Source of the DNA: an uncultured Burkholderiales bacterium
Lineage (GTDB): Bacteria; Pseudomonadota; Gammaproteobacteria; Burkholderiales; Burkholderiaceae
DNA length: 64,000 nt
Direction of reading: 5' to 3'
NCBI GenBank assembly: GCA_946480465.1
Contig: CAMLJY010000001.1
Span: 1-64,000, forward strand
Part shown: in pieces, positions 50,266 to 58,840 of the stretch
Layout: every line of letters begins with the position of its first letter
Position numbering within the stretch: the first letter of the stretch is position 1
Program-made: the position numbers and the translations under genes
The notes under the pieces: generated by a model
Told to the model about the DNA's origin: nothing
Seen by the model: the letters and a program-made list of their open reading frames with translations, nothing else
The model's database searches: none

Positions 50266-51645
50266 TCAGTTGGAAGCGACGGCCTTGATGCGGGCGATCA
50301 ACTCGTCGGTCGCCTTGTCGACCGGCACCTTCTCGTTGAGGATGCGATTCATGGCCTTGGCCCAGACGTTCTCGTTGTTCAGCACCGTGAACTTGTAGTT
50401 CTTGGTGAATTCGAAGGGCGTCGTGCCGTTCATGAACTGGTTGTAAACGGCCAGGCGGTGCGGGTCGCTCTTCCAGAACGCGCTTTGCTGGGCCTGCTTG
50501 GTCACCGGGAACCAGCGGCCGAGCGCTCCTTCCACGTAGGGCGTCAGGTTCGCTTCGTCGAGCAGGAAGGCGACGAACTTCTTCGCGGCCGCCTTGTTCT
50601 TCGCGTCCTTGAAGATCACGCCGGTCTTGACCGCGGCGCGGTAGACCATCTTGCTGCCATCGGGCTTGTTCGGGAAGCCGGCGGTGGCGATCAGCTCGGC
50701 GTAGTTCTTCTTCGCGGTCGCGCGCTGGGCGTCGGTCAGCGTCGCGTTGTTCATGTCGTCCAGCCACTTCGCGGCGATGGAGATCGTTGCGTTGTGCGTC
50801 ATCACCGTGGTCTTGTTGTGGAAGGAAACGTTGTTGTCCGGGTCCTTCCAGCTCGTGGACGAGGGCGGCGAGCAGCCCTTCGAATAGACCGAGCTGTAGT
50901 CGGCCAAGGCATTCATCAGGCCCTGGCGCACCGCCGGGTCGTCGACCAGCAGCTTGCCGCTGTCGTTCACCAGCTTCACGTTGTACGCGTCCATGAAGGT
51001 GAGGAACGAGTAGAACGAGTCGCTGGAATCCACGCCCAGCGGCATGCCGATGCCGTAGGCCCGGTTGCCGGTCTTCTGTCGGTAGCCGGTCTGCACCTTG
51101 TCACACCAGAAACTCCAGTATTCCTTCCAGGTCTTGGGGATGTCGCTTTCCTTGAACCCGGCTTCAGCGAGCATGTCCTTCCAGTACTGGATGTGCATGG
51201 TCTGCTGCTTGATGGGGTACGCGTAATACGCGCGCGACCTGGTCTGGTCGTTGTAGAGGAAGGTGGTGGACAGCGCGTGCGGCTCGAAGCGCGAGCGGAT
51301 GGGATCGATGACGCTGGTGAGGTCTTCCAGCTTGCCGTCATAGGCCCACTTGGCCGTGACCTGGAAGTCATAAACGTCGGAATACGCGACATCGGGCGGG
51401 CTGCCGGAGTCGAGCGCGGACACGGTCTTCGGGATCATGTCCTGCACCGGGTACTGCGACAGCTCGACCTTGATGCCCTTGTTCCGTTCCTCGAACTTCT
51501 TGATGGCGGCGAAGAGCGCCTCGTCCTCGGCCTTGTAGAAGCCCTTGACCCACCACACGGTGAGCTTTTCCTGCGCCAGCGCCGGGCCTGCCGCCGCCAA
51601 GCCGGCGCCGACCAAGGCGCCGGTGATCCATGTCTTGAAACGCAT
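50266..51645 (-). CDS. ABC transporter sugar-binding protein (MalE/UgpB type)
   Basis: The product has 459 residues. The signal peptide ends in GPALAQ. The family-1 extracellular binding-protein fold has KLTVWWVKGF, FEERNKGIKVELSQYPVQDM, PPDVAYSDVYD and AAKKFVAFLLDEANL. It is the first gene of the leftward operon (binding protein, MalF, MalG, ATPase, gntK, cupin, gntR, denD). A GntR-type operator lies about 50 bases upstream of its start, so uptake is probably repressed without inducer. Confidence 0.93.
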   Translation of the reverse strand: MRFKTWITGALVGAGLAAAGPALAQEKLTVWWVKGFYKAEDEALFAAIKKFEERNKGIKVELSQYPVQDMIPKTVSALDSGSPPDVAYSDVYDFQVTAKWAYDGKLEDLTSVIDPIRSRFEPHALSTTFLYNDQTRSRAYYAYPIKQQTMHIQYWKDMLAEAGFKESDIPKTWKEYWSFWCDKVQTGYRQKTGNRAYGIGMPLGVDSSDSFYSFLTFMDAYNVKLVNDSGKLLVDDPAVRQGLMNALADYSSVYSKGCSPPSSTSWKDPDNNVSFHNKTTVMTHNATISIAAKWLDDMNNATLTDAQRATAKKNYAELIATAGFPNKPDGSKMVYRAAVKTGVIFKDAKNKAAAKKFVAFLLDEANLTPYVEGALGRWFPVTKQAQQSAFWKSDPHRLAVYNQFMNGTTPFEFTKNYKFTVLNNENVWAKAMNRILNEKVPVDKATDELIARIKAVASN

Positions 51646-51691
51646 CTGGCTGTCTCCTGGTGAATGCTGCCGGGCGGGGCGGCCCGTCGTC

Positions 51692-51709
51692 TTATCGTAT
51701 GATGATTGA
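51692..51709. promoter_or_regulatory. GntR-type operator upstream of ABC binding-protein gene
   Basis: The reverse strand reads tcaatcatcatacgataa, identical in 16 of 18 positions to the site at 52767-52784. It is one base from the FadR-subfamily consensus TNGTNNNACNA. It lies 47 bases before the binding-protein start, where it could overlap the promoter. The GntR protein encoded in the same operon is the likely ligand. Confidence 0.7.
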
Positions 51710-51773
51710 CGGATGTGGCATTCCGGGCTTACCCGGGGTGCGCTCACCCATGCTGCCGTGCCGCTCGTGCCTG

Positions 51774-52730
51774 TCAAGGCGCGGCCCGGCATTCCGGGAC
51801 CGGGGTCGGAACCGGCTGGCCGGCAAAGTGTGCGCGCAGGTTGCCGAAGGCGAGGTCGGCCATCGCCTGCCGCGTCTGGCCGGTGGCGCTGCCGATGTGC
51901 GGCGTCAGCACCACGTGGGACAGGGCGCGCAGGCGCTCGGGCACGTTCGGCTCGTTCTCGAACACGTCGAGGCCGGCACCCGCGATGACGCCTCGCTCCA
52001 GCGCGTCGATCAGCGCTGCCTCGTCGACCACCGAGCCGCGTGCCACGTTGACGAGGATGCCCTTGGACCCCAGCGCCTGCAGCACCGCCGCATCGACGAG
52101 CTGGCGCGTGCCGGCACCGCCGGGCGTGATGACGACCAGGAAATCGCTCTCGGCGGCCAGCGCGCGCGCATCCGGCAGATAACGGTACGGCAGCGCGGGC
52201 CGCGGATGGCGGGCGGTGTACGCGATGGACATGCCGAAGGCCGACGCGCGCTGTGCGATGGCCTGGCCGATGCGGCCCATCCCGACCAGGCCCAGCCGGG
52301 CGCCGGACATCTTGCGCGCCAGCGGCATCGGGCCGCCTGTCCATCGGCCGCTGCGCACGTAGCGGTCGGCGGCGGGCAGCTGGCGCGCGGCGGCCAGCAT
52401 CAGGCCCAGCGCCAGGTCGGCCACGTCGTCGTTGAGCACGTCGGGCGTGTGCGTCACCACCACCCCGCGGGCCTTCGCGGCGGCCACGTCCACGCCGTCG
52501 TAGCCGACGCCCATGATCGTGATGATCTCCAGCGCCGGCAGCTGCGCGATCAGTTCCGCCGGCACTCTCGACTCGCCGCTGCCGACGATGGCGCGGATGC
52601 GTGGCGCCGCCGCAGCCAGCGCGGCGGGATCGCTGTGGTGAAGCCGGTCGTGCACGGTGAAAGCCGCGTCCAGCAGCGGCTGCAGCAGCGGCGACAACTT
52701 GGCGACCGCCAGCACCTCGGGCTTGCTCAA
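51774..52730 (-). CDS. D-isomer-specific 2-hydroxyacid dehydrogenase
   Basis: The product has 318 residues. The NAD(P) site is GLVGMGRIGQAIA. The catalytic residues are in NVARGSVVDE (Arg), AGLDVFENEP (Glu) and LTPHIGSAT (His). The sequence resembles hydroxypyruvate/glyoxylate/2-ketogluconate reductases. In this context it may reduce 2-keto sugar acids or glyoxylate. It is transcribed leftward from the shared regulatory region that faces the IlvD/Edd gene. Confidence 0.92.
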   Translation of the reverse strand: MSKPEVLAVAKLSPLLQPLLDAAFTVHDRLHHSDPAALAAAAPRIRAIVGSGESRVPAELIAQLPALEIITIMGVGYDGVDVAAAKARGVVVTHTPDVLNDDVADLALGLMLAAARQLPAADRYVRSGRWTGGPMPLARKMSGARLGLVGMGRIGQAIAQRASAFGMSIAYTARHPRPALPYRYLPDARALAAESDFLVVITPGGAGTRQLVDAAVLQALGSKGILVNVARGSVVDEAALIDALERGVIAGAGLDVFENEPNVPERLRALSHVVLTPHIGSATGQTRQAMADLAFGNLRAHFAGQPVPTPVPECRAAP

Positions 52731-52759
52731 GACCTTCTCCTTCGGGTTCTACCGCAGGC

Positions 52760-52787
52760 TTGCGGCTCAATCGTCATACCATAATAT
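52760..52787 (+). promoter_or_regulatory. Sigma-70 promoter with embedded GntR operator
   Basis: A -35 TTGCGG (52760-52765) and a -10 TAATAT (52782-52787), separated by 16 bases, lie 45 bases before the IlvD/Edd start. The operator tcaatcgtcataccataa (52767-52784) fills the spacer and contains TCGTCATACCA, a perfect TNGTNNNACNA match. A bound GntR protein would block RNA polymerase. The same site could also affect the divergent dehydrogenase gene. Confidence 0.72.
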
Positions 52788-52831
52788 GCCCGACGGCCCG
52801 CTCGGCCGGCCCCGGGAAAGCCAGCACCGCC

Positions 52832-54568
52832 ATGAGTTCCACACCGAAGAAGGACCCGAAGACGCTGCGCAGCCAGCAGTGGTTCGGCCGCCAGGACCGC
52901 GATGGCTTCGCCTACCGCAGCTGGGTCAAGGGCAAGGGCGTGCCGCACGACCAGTTCGATGGCCGGCCGGTGATCGGCATCTGCAACACCTTCAGCGAGC
53001 TGACGCCGTGCAATTCGCATTTCCGCACGCTCGCGGAGCAGGTGAAGATCGGCGTCTACGAGGCGGGCGGCTTCCCGCTGGAATTCCCGGTGATGTCGCT
53101 CGGCGAGACGCTGCTGCGCCCCACCGCCATGCTGTACCGCAACCTCGCGAGCATGGACGTCGAGGAAAGCATCCGCGGCAACCCGATCGACGGCGTGGTG
53201 ATGCTCTTCGGCTGCGACAAGACCACGCCCGCGCTGCTGATGGGCGCCTCCAGCGCCAACCTGCCGACCATCGGCGTTTCCGGCGGCCCGATGCTGAACG
53301 GCAAATGGCGCGGCCAGCAGCTGGGTTCGGGCACCGGCGTGTGGAGCATGAGCGAGCAGGTGCGCGCCGGCACGCTCAAGCTGCAGGACTTCTTCGAGGC
53401 CGAGAGCTGCATGCACCGCAGCCACGGCCATTGCATGACCATGGGCACGGCCAGCACCATGGCGTCGATGGTGGAGGCGCTGGGCATCGGCCTGCCGGGC
53501 AATGCCGCCTACCCGGCGGTGGATGGCCGGCGCAACGTGCTGGCGCGCGAGGCGGGCCGCCGCATCGTGGGCCTGGTGCACGAGGACGTGAAGATCGGCC
53601 AGATCCTGACCCGCCAGGCCTTCGAGAATGCGATCCGCACGCTGGCCGCGATCGGCGGCAGCACCAATGCCGTGATCCACCTGATCGCCATCGCCGGCCG
53701 GCTCGGCGTGCCCTTGAGCATCGACGACTTCGACCACCTCGGCAGCGAACTGCCCTGCCTGGTGAACCTGCAGCCCTCGGGCGAGCACCTGATGGAAGAC
53801 TTCTGCTACGCCGGCGGCCTGCCCGCGGTGATGAAGGAGATCGGCCACCTGCTGCACCTGGACGCGCTGACGGCCAATGGGCGCAGCATCGGCGAGAACA
53901 TCGCCGAGGCGCAGAACTTCGATCCGCGTGTGATCAAGACGGTGGCGCAGCCCTTCAAGGACAAGGCCGGCATCGCCGTGCTGCGCGGCAACCTGGCGCC
54001 GCGTGGCGCGGTGATCAAGCCCAGCGCCGCCACGCCGGCGCTGATGACGCACACCGGCCGCGCGGTGGTGTTCGAGGATTCCGACGACTTCCATGCCCGC
54101 ATCGACGACGAGGCGCTGGACGTGGACGAAACCTGCATCCTCGTGCTGAAGAACTGCGGCCCCAAGGGCTACCCCGGCATGGCCGAGGTCGGCAACATGC
54201 CGCTGCCGCCCAAGGTGCTCCGGCGCGGCATCACCGACATGGTCCGCATCAGCGATGCGCGAATGAGCGGCACGGCCTACGGTACCGTGGTGCTGCACAC
54301 CGCGCCCGAGGCCGCCGCCGGCGGGCCGCTGGCGCTAGTGAAAAGCGGCGACCTGATCACGCTCGACGTGCCGAAGCGGTCGCTGCATCTCCACGTCGAT
54401 GACGCGGAACTGGAGCGGCGGCGCGCGGCCTGGTCGCCGCCTGCGCCGCGGCTGTCCAGCGGCTATTGGAAACTCCACGTCGACCACGTGCTGCAGGCCG
54501 ACGAAGGAGCGGACCTCGATTTCCTGCGCGGCCAGCGCGGTGCGTTCGTGCCCAAGGACAACCATTGA
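52832..54568 (+). CDS. IlvD/Edd-family sugar-acid dehydratase (arabinonate/xylonate type)
   Basis: The product has 578 residues. Three Cys positions for the Fe-S cluster are present: Cys60 (TPCNSH), Cys128 (FGCDKTTPA) and Cys201 (HGHCMTMGTAST). The sequence follows the pentonate/hexonate dehydratase branch (RSQQWFGRQDRDGFAYRSW) rather than IlvD proper. It removes water from an aldonic acid to give a 2-keto-3-deoxy acid. It heads the rightward operon, whose later dehydrogenase and FAH hydrolase fit the next steps. Substrate not fixed: arabinonate, fuconate or galactonate are possible. Confidence 0.92.
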   Translation: MSSTPKKDPKTLRSQQWFGRQDRDGFAYRSWVKGKGVPHDQFDGRPVIGICNTFSELTPCNSHFRTLAEQVKIGVYEAGGFPLEFPVMSLGETLLRPTAMLYRNLASMDVEESIRGNPIDGVVMLFGCDKTTPALLMGASSANLPTIGVSGGPMLNGKWRGQQLGSGTGVWSMSEQVRAGTLKLQDFFEAESCMHRSHGHCMTMGTASTMASMVEALGIGLPGNAAYPAVDGRRNVLAREAGRRIVGLVHEDVKIGQILTRQAFENAIRTLAAIGGSTNAVIHLIAIAGRLGVPLSIDDFDHLGSELPCLVNLQPSGEHLMEDFCYAGGLPAVMKEIGHLLHLDALTANGRSIGENIAEAQNFDPRVIKTVAQPFKDKAGIAVLRGNLAPRGAVIKPSAATPALMTHTGRAVVFEDSDDFHARIDDEALDVDETCILVLKNCGPKGYPGMAEVGNMPLPPKVLRRGITDMVRISDARMSGTAYGTVVLHTAPEAAAGGPLALVKSGDLITLDVPKRSLHLHVDDAELERRRAAWSPPAPRLSSGYWKLHVDHVLQADEGADLDFLRGQRGAFVPKDNH

Positions 54569-54578
54569 AGGAATCCGC

Positions 54579-55334
54579 ATGACATCGCCTCGCATTGCCC
54601 TCGTCACCGGCGCCGGCTCCGGCATCGGCCAGGCCTGCGCCACCGGCCTGTTGAAGGACGGCTGGCAGGTCGTCTTCACCGGCCGGCGCATCGATGCGCT
54701 GAAGGCCGCCATCGCCGCCACCGGCGAGGCGGGCGCGCGCGGCACGGCGATCGCGTGCAATGTCGGCGACGAAGACTCCGTGGCGGCGCTGTTCGCCGAG
54801 GTCAAGGCCCGCTTCGGCCGGCTGGACCTGCTGTTCAACAACGCCGGCATTTCGCTGCCGCCCACCACGCCGGACGAACTGGATGCCGCCACCTGGCGCC
54901 TGGCCGTCGACACCAACCTCAACGGCGCGTTCTTCTGCCTCGCGCAGGCGTTCAAGCTGATGCGCGCGCAATCGCCTCAGGGTGGACGCATCATCAACAA
55001 CGGTTCGATCTCGGCGCATGCGCCGCGGCCGGGGTCGATCGCCTACACCGCGACCAAGCACGCGATCACCGGCCTCACCAAGACCGCGGCGCTCGACGGC
55101 CGGCCCTACGACATCGCGGTCGGCCAGATCGACATCGGCAACGTGGCCAGCGACATGACCGAGAAGGTGGTCAAGGGGGTGCCGCAGGCCGACGGCAGCA
55201 TCCGGCCCGAACCGCGCATGGACATGAGCGCGGTGGTCGACACATTCCTCGGCATGGCCCGGCTGCCGCTGTCGGCCAACGTGCTGTTCACGACGGTGAT
55301 GGCGACGAAGATGCCCTTCGTCGGGCGGGGATAG
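54579..55334 (+). CDS. Short-chain dehydrogenase/reductase
   Basis: The product has 251 residues. It is a classical SDR: TGAGSGIGQAC, NNAGIS, catalytic Ser in NNGSISAH and Y-x3-K in AYTATKHA. The C-terminus (SANVLFTTVMATKMPFVGRG) lacks the common GG-DGG ending. It starts ten bases after the dehydratase, with GAAGGAAT upstream. It probably oxidises a sugar acid or aldose in the pathway. The exact step is unknown. Confidence 0.88.
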   Translation: MTSPRIALVTGAGSGIGQACATGLLKDGWQVVFTGRRIDALKAAIAATGEAGARGTAIACNVGDEDSVAALFAEVKARFGRLDLLFNNAGISLPPTTPDELDAATWRLAVDTNLNGAFFCLAQAFKLMRAQSPQGGRIINNGSISAHAPRPGSIAYTATKHAITGLTKTAALDGRPYDIAVGQIDIGNVASDMTEKVVKGVPQADGSIRPEPRMDMSAVVDTFLGMARLPLSANVLFTTVMATKMPFVGRG

Positions 55335-55337
55335 CAC

Positions 55338-56273
55338 ATGAACGCAGCGGCACCTCTGCGCTTGAACATCGGCTTCGTCGGCGCCTCCGGCCTGATGGGG
55401 CATGGCATGGCGAAGAACCTGCTCGCGCGCGGCCATGCGCTGGCCTTGACGGTGCATCGCCATGCCGAGCGCGTGGCCGACCTGCTGGCCGCCGGCGCGG
55501 AGCAGGTGGACACCGGCGCCCAGCTGGCGCAGCGCAGCGACCTCGTCTTCCTCTGCGTCACCGGCTCGCCGCAGGTGGAGTCGGTGCTGTTGGGCGAGGC
55601 CGGCGTGCTGGCGGGCGCCAAGCCGGGGCTGCTGGTCGTCGATTGCTCGACCAGTGAACCGGAATCCACCACCCGGCTGCGCGAGCACTGCGCCGCGGCC
55701 GGGGTGGTGTTCGTCGACGCGCCGCTGGCGCGCACCCCGGTGGAGGCCGAGGCCGGCCGGCTGAACGTGATGGTGGGTGCCGATGCGGCCGTGTTCCAGC
55801 AACTCGAACCCGTGCTGCGCTGCTTTGCCGAGAACGTGCTGCACGTGGGCGGCCCGGGTGCGGGCCACACCATCAAGCTCTTGAACAACTTCATCGCGCA
55901 GGCGATCTGCACCGCCACCGCCGAGGCCTTCGCCGTCGGCCAGCGCGCCGGCGTGGACCTGGCGCAGCTGGTGGCGCTGGTTTCTGCCGGGCCGGTCAAC
56001 AACGGCCTGTTCCAGGCCATGGCCAAGACCCTGACGGGCGACGTGAGCGGCCTGAGGTTCGAACTGGACAACGCCCGCAAGGACGTTCGCTACTACACGC
56101 ACCTGGCCGAATCGCTGGGCGTGCCGACCCTGGTCGGCGAAGCGGTGCACCAGTCGCTGGCGCTGGCCAGCGCGCTGGGCCACGGGAAGAAGCTGGTGCC
56201 TTCGCTGGTGGAGGCGCAGGAGCAGATCACCGGCGCCCGCATCGTCGGGCGCGACGGACGCCGGGCAGGATGA
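55338..56273 (+). CDS. 3-hydroxyisobutyrate dehydrogenase-like beta-hydroxyacid dehydrogenase
   Basis: The product has 311 residues. A Rossmann N-domain, the substrate loop DAPLARTPVEAEAG and the catalytic Lys180 (GAGHTIKLLNN) place it in the beta-hydroxyacid dehydrogenase family (tartronate semialdehyde reductase, L-threonate dehydrogenase and others). The dinucleotide loop reads GFVGASGLMGHGMA, one residue longer than the usual GLGxMG. It lies three bases after the SDR gene. A role in sugar-acid breakdown is likely, e.g. reduction of tartronate semialdehyde or oxidation of a C4 acid. Confidence 0.88.
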   Translation: MNAAAPLRLNIGFVGASGLMGHGMAKNLLARGHALALTVHRHAERVADLLAAGAEQVDTGAQLAQRSDLVFLCVTGSPQVESVLLGEAGVLAGAKPGLLVVDCSTSEPESTTRLREHCAAAGVVFVDAPLARTPVEAEAGRLNVMVGADAAVFQQLEPVLRCFAENVLHVGGPGAGHTIKLLNNFIAQAICTATAEAFAVGQRAGVDLAQLVALVSAGPVNNGLFQAMAKTLTGDVSGLRFELDNARKDVRYYTHLAESLGVPTLVGEAVHQSLALASALGHGKKLVPSLVEAQEQITGARIVGRDGRRAG

Positions 56274-56520
56274 GCGGCCGCTGGAACACCGTGGCGTGCA
56301 TGGTCCACGGCGGGCTGGACCTGCGGCGGGAGCCCCAGGAGCCGCCGGCGCTGCAGCCGACCGAGGTGCTGTTGAAGCTGGGCGCCGTGGCATCGGCGGA
56401 TCGGACGTGCAGGTTCTTCCTGGGCAGCGCCAGCGTGTTCCCGCACGCCCAGGGCATGTTCCGCTCACGTGTCGTGACCGCCAGCGCAGCACCAAGGTGC
56501 AACTCGTACTGATTGAAGAA
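56270..56520 (+). pseudogene. Decayed L-idonate 5-dehydrogenase-like gene
   Basis: The start overlaps the preceding stop (ATGA). The first 45 or so codons resemble the N-terminus of zinc alcohol dehydrogenases of the L-idonate type (HGGLDLRREPQEPPALQPTEVLLKLGAV). Near 56385 a frameshift follows: the next frame continues with GIGGSDVQ, equivalent to the ICGSDLH motif. About 50 bases later comes DRQRSTKVQLVL, which resembles the extreme C-terminus of the same family. The middle (roughly 270 codons) is missing. It is therefore a gene broken by a frameshift and a large internal deletion. Confidence 0.72.
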
Positions 56521-56531
56521 GGAGAGACGCA

Positions 56532-57299
56532 GTGACTGGACGACTGGCCGGCAAGACGGCCTTCCTGACCGCCGCCGGCCAAGGCATCGGCCGCGCGGTG
56601 GCCCTGGCCTTCGTGCGCGAAGGCGCCGAGGTGTTGGCCACCGACCTCAATGCCGCCGCGCTGGAGGCACTGCGCGCCGAGTGCGGCTGCCGGGTGCAGG
56701 TGCTGGACGTGACCGATCCAGCCGCCATCGCCGCGGCGGCCGCCGGTGCCAGCCCGGTGGACGTGCTCTTCAACGGCGCCGGCTTCGTGCATGCCGGCAC
56801 GGTGCTGGATTGCACGGAGGATGAGTGGGCGTTCGCCTTCGAGCTGAACGTGCGGTCCCAATTCCGCACCATCAAGGCCTTCCTGCCCGGCATGCTGGAA
56901 CGGGCGGCGGCTGGCCGGCTGGGTTCCATCATCAACATGGCCTCGGTGGCCGGCAGCATCAAGGGTGCACCCAACCGTTTCGCCTACGGCGCGACCAAGG
57001 CGGCGGTGATCGGGCTGACCAAGTCGGTGGCTGCCGACTTCATCACCCGCGGCGTCCGCTGCAACGCCATCTGCCCCGGCACGGTGGAGTCGCCTTCGCT
57101 GCGCGACCGCATCGCCGCCCAGGCCCAGGCCTCGGGCCAGACGCTGGCGCAGGTGGAGGCGGCCTTCGTCGCCCGCCAGCCGATGGGGCGCATCGGCCGC
57201 ACGGAAGAAATCGCGGCGCTCGCGGTCTACCTGGCCAGCGACGAATCCTCCTTCACCACCGGCACGGCGTCGATCATCGATGGCGGCTGGAGCAACTGA
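56532..57299 (+). CDS. SDR dehydrogenase, 2-keto-3-deoxy-L-fuconate dehydrogenase-like
   Basis: The product has 255 residues. TAAGQGIGRAVALAF replaces the usual TGxxxGIG start, a form seen in 2-keto-3-deoxy-L-fuconate / L-rhamnonate 4-dehydrogenases. FNGAGFVHAG, Ser in NMASVAGS, Y-x3-K in AYGATKAA and CNAICPGTVESPSL follow, ending IIDGGWSN. It would oxidise a 2-keto-3-deoxy acid to the 2,4-diketo form, which the next gene (FAH hydrolase) would split. The start is GTG at 56532 after AGGAGAG. Confidence 0.88.
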   Translation: MTGRLAGKTAFLTAAGQGIGRAVALAFVREGAEVLATDLNAAALEALRAECGCRVQVLDVTDPAAIAAAAAGASPVDVLFNGAGFVHAGTVLDCTEDEWAFAFELNVRSQFRTIKAFLPGMLERAAAGRLGSIINMASVAGSIKGAPNRFAYGATKAAVIGLTKSVAADFITRGVRCNAICPGTVESPSLRDRIAAQAQASGQTLAQVEAAFVARQPMGRIGRTEEIAALAVYLASDESSFTTGTASIIDGGWSN

Positions 57300-57313
57300 G
57301 GTCCCCGGACACC

Positions 57314-58180
57314 ATGAAACTGATGCGCATCGGCCCCAAGGGCCACGAGAAGCCCGCCATCCTGGACAGTGAAGGGCGCGTGCGCGACCTCTCAGGCGTG
57401 GTCCCCGACATCACCGCGGCGATGCTGACCCCCGAGGGGCTGGCGCCGCTGCGGGCCATCGACCCGGCGTCGCTGCCGGAAGTCGCGCAAGCGGGGCGGG
57501 TGGCGCCGCCGTGGAGCGGCATGGGCAAGTTCGTCTGCGTCGGCCTCAACTATGCGGACCATGCCGCCGAATCCGGCCTGCCGGTGCCCGCCGAACCGGT
57601 GCTCTTCACCAAGCACACCAGCACGGTGATCGGCGCCAACGATCCCGTCGTGCTGCCGCAAGGCTCGGTGAAGACGGACTGGGAAGTGGAACTCGGCGTG
57701 GTCATCGGCCGCAAGGCGCGCTACGTCAGCGAAGACGATGCACTGCAGCACGTGGCTGGCTATTGCGTCGTCAACGACATCTCCGAGCGCGAATACCAGA
57801 TCGAGCGCGGCGGTACCTGGGACAAGGGCAAGGGTTGCGACACCTTCGGTCCGGTCGGACCGTGGCTGGTCACGGCCGACGAAGTTGCCGATCCGCAACA
57901 ACTCGCCATGTGGCTGGAAGTCAACGGCCAGCGCCGGCAGAACGGCAGCACGCGGACCATGGTGTTCGGCGTGAAGCAGCTCGTCAGCTACATCAGCCGC
58001 TTCATGACGCTCTATCCCGGCGACCTGATCAGCACCGGCACACCCCCCGGAGTGGGGATGGGTTGCAAGCCGACTCCCGTCTTTTTGAAGCCTAGCGATA
58101 CAATGCGGCTCGGCATCGAGGGTCTGGGAGTCCAGAACCAGACCGTGCATGCGTGGAACCCCGAGTTGATCGATGGTTAG
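57314..58180 (+). CDS. Fumarylacetoacetate hydrolase-family protein (2,4-diketo-3-deoxy acid hydrolase type)
   Basis: The product has 288 residues. The FAH fold is clear: CVGLNYADHAAESG, KHTSTVIGANDPVVLP, DWEVELGVVIGR, NDISEREYQIERGGTWDKGKG, and STGTPPGVGMG. It matches the sugar-acid branch that cleaves 2,4-diketo-3-deoxy acids to pyruvate plus lactate or glycolate. With the dehydratase (52832-54568) and SDR (56532-57299) it completes a non-phosphorylative, aldolase-free pathway. It lies 14 bases after the SDR gene. Confidence 0.9.
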   Translation: MKLMRIGPKGHEKPAILDSEGRVRDLSGVVPDITAAMLTPEGLAPLRAIDPASLPEVAQAGRVAPPWSGMGKFVCVGLNYADHAAESGLPVPAEPVLFTKHTSTVIGANDPVVLPQGSVKTDWEVELGVVIGRKARYVSEDDALQHVAGYCVVNDISEREYQIERGGTWDKGKGCDTFGPVGPWLVTADEVADPQQLAMWLEVNGQRRQNGSTRTMVFGVKQLVSYISRFMTLYPGDLISTGTPPGVGMGCKPTPVFLKPSDTMRLGIEGLGVQNQTVHAWNPELIDG

Positions 58181-58267
58181 GCGCGGCGCGATGCTCTGGA
58201 ATCATGTGCCGCGGGCGATGGTGACCGGCGGCCGCAGGGTGTCGCGTACCGTTGGGGATAACAGGCC

Positions 58268-58786
58268 ATGCAGTTCCGAACCATCACACTGCCTTACGGC
58301 GCTCGGTGCCGCGTGCCCGAGCATGTGCAGCGCATCGACTCGCACAGCACGCACGGCTGGCAGCTGCGCTACGGCACTCCTACCAAATTCTTCTCGGACC
58401 TGTCGCACGACAACAAGGGCGCCCGGGCCGCGCTGGCCAAGGCCGTGCTCGAGTTGCGGGCCCGCGTGCGCAAGCTGCCGGCGCCCACCGGCCTGCAGCG
58501 CAAGGTCTCGGCCCACAAGCAGAACGACCTGCCGGTGGGCATCAGCGGCCCCATCCTGCGCCAGCGCCGCGGCAGTTCCGTGCAGGAATGCAGCTTCTCG
58601 GTCAACCTGCCGCGCTATGGCGACAAGCCGCTGCGCCGCAGCGTCTACATCGCCAGCAAGAACACGTACACGCAGGAGCGTTACGAGCAGGCGCTGGCCA
58701 CGGCCATCCAGCTGCGCAAGGAAGCCGAAGAGGAATACCAGAAGGCCGCGACCGCCGCGAAACGCAAGGCCGTCGCGAAACTCTGA
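58268..58786 (+). CDS. AP2-like putative DNA-binding protein
   Basis: The product has 172 residues and is basic. Two similar segments (about 25-65: THGWQLRYG, FFSDLS, GARAALAKAVLEL; and about 105-155: CSFSVNLPRYG, RRSVYIASKNTYTQERYEQAL) resemble the three-strand-plus-helix pattern of AP2 domains, known from plants and from bacterial homing endonucleases. No nuclease motif is seen. A C-terminal Lys/Ala helix completes it. It is an unexpected member of the sugar-acid operon, between the FAH and UxaA genes, and could be a regulator or nucleoid-type protein. The family call is tentative. Confidence 0.6.
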   Translation: MQFRTITLPYGARCRVPEHVQRIDSHSTHGWQLRYGTPTKFFSDLSHDNKGARAALAKAVLELRARVRKLPAPTGLQRKVSAHKQNDLPVGISGPILRQRRGSSVQECSFSVNLPRYGDKPLRRSVYIASKNTYTQERYEQALATAIQLRKEAEEEYQKAATAAKRKAVAKL

Positions 58787-58840
58787 ACGTCCGGGCGTTC
58801 CTGAGGGCCGGCTGAGTCCGGCCCCGCCGAGGGGGCTGGC

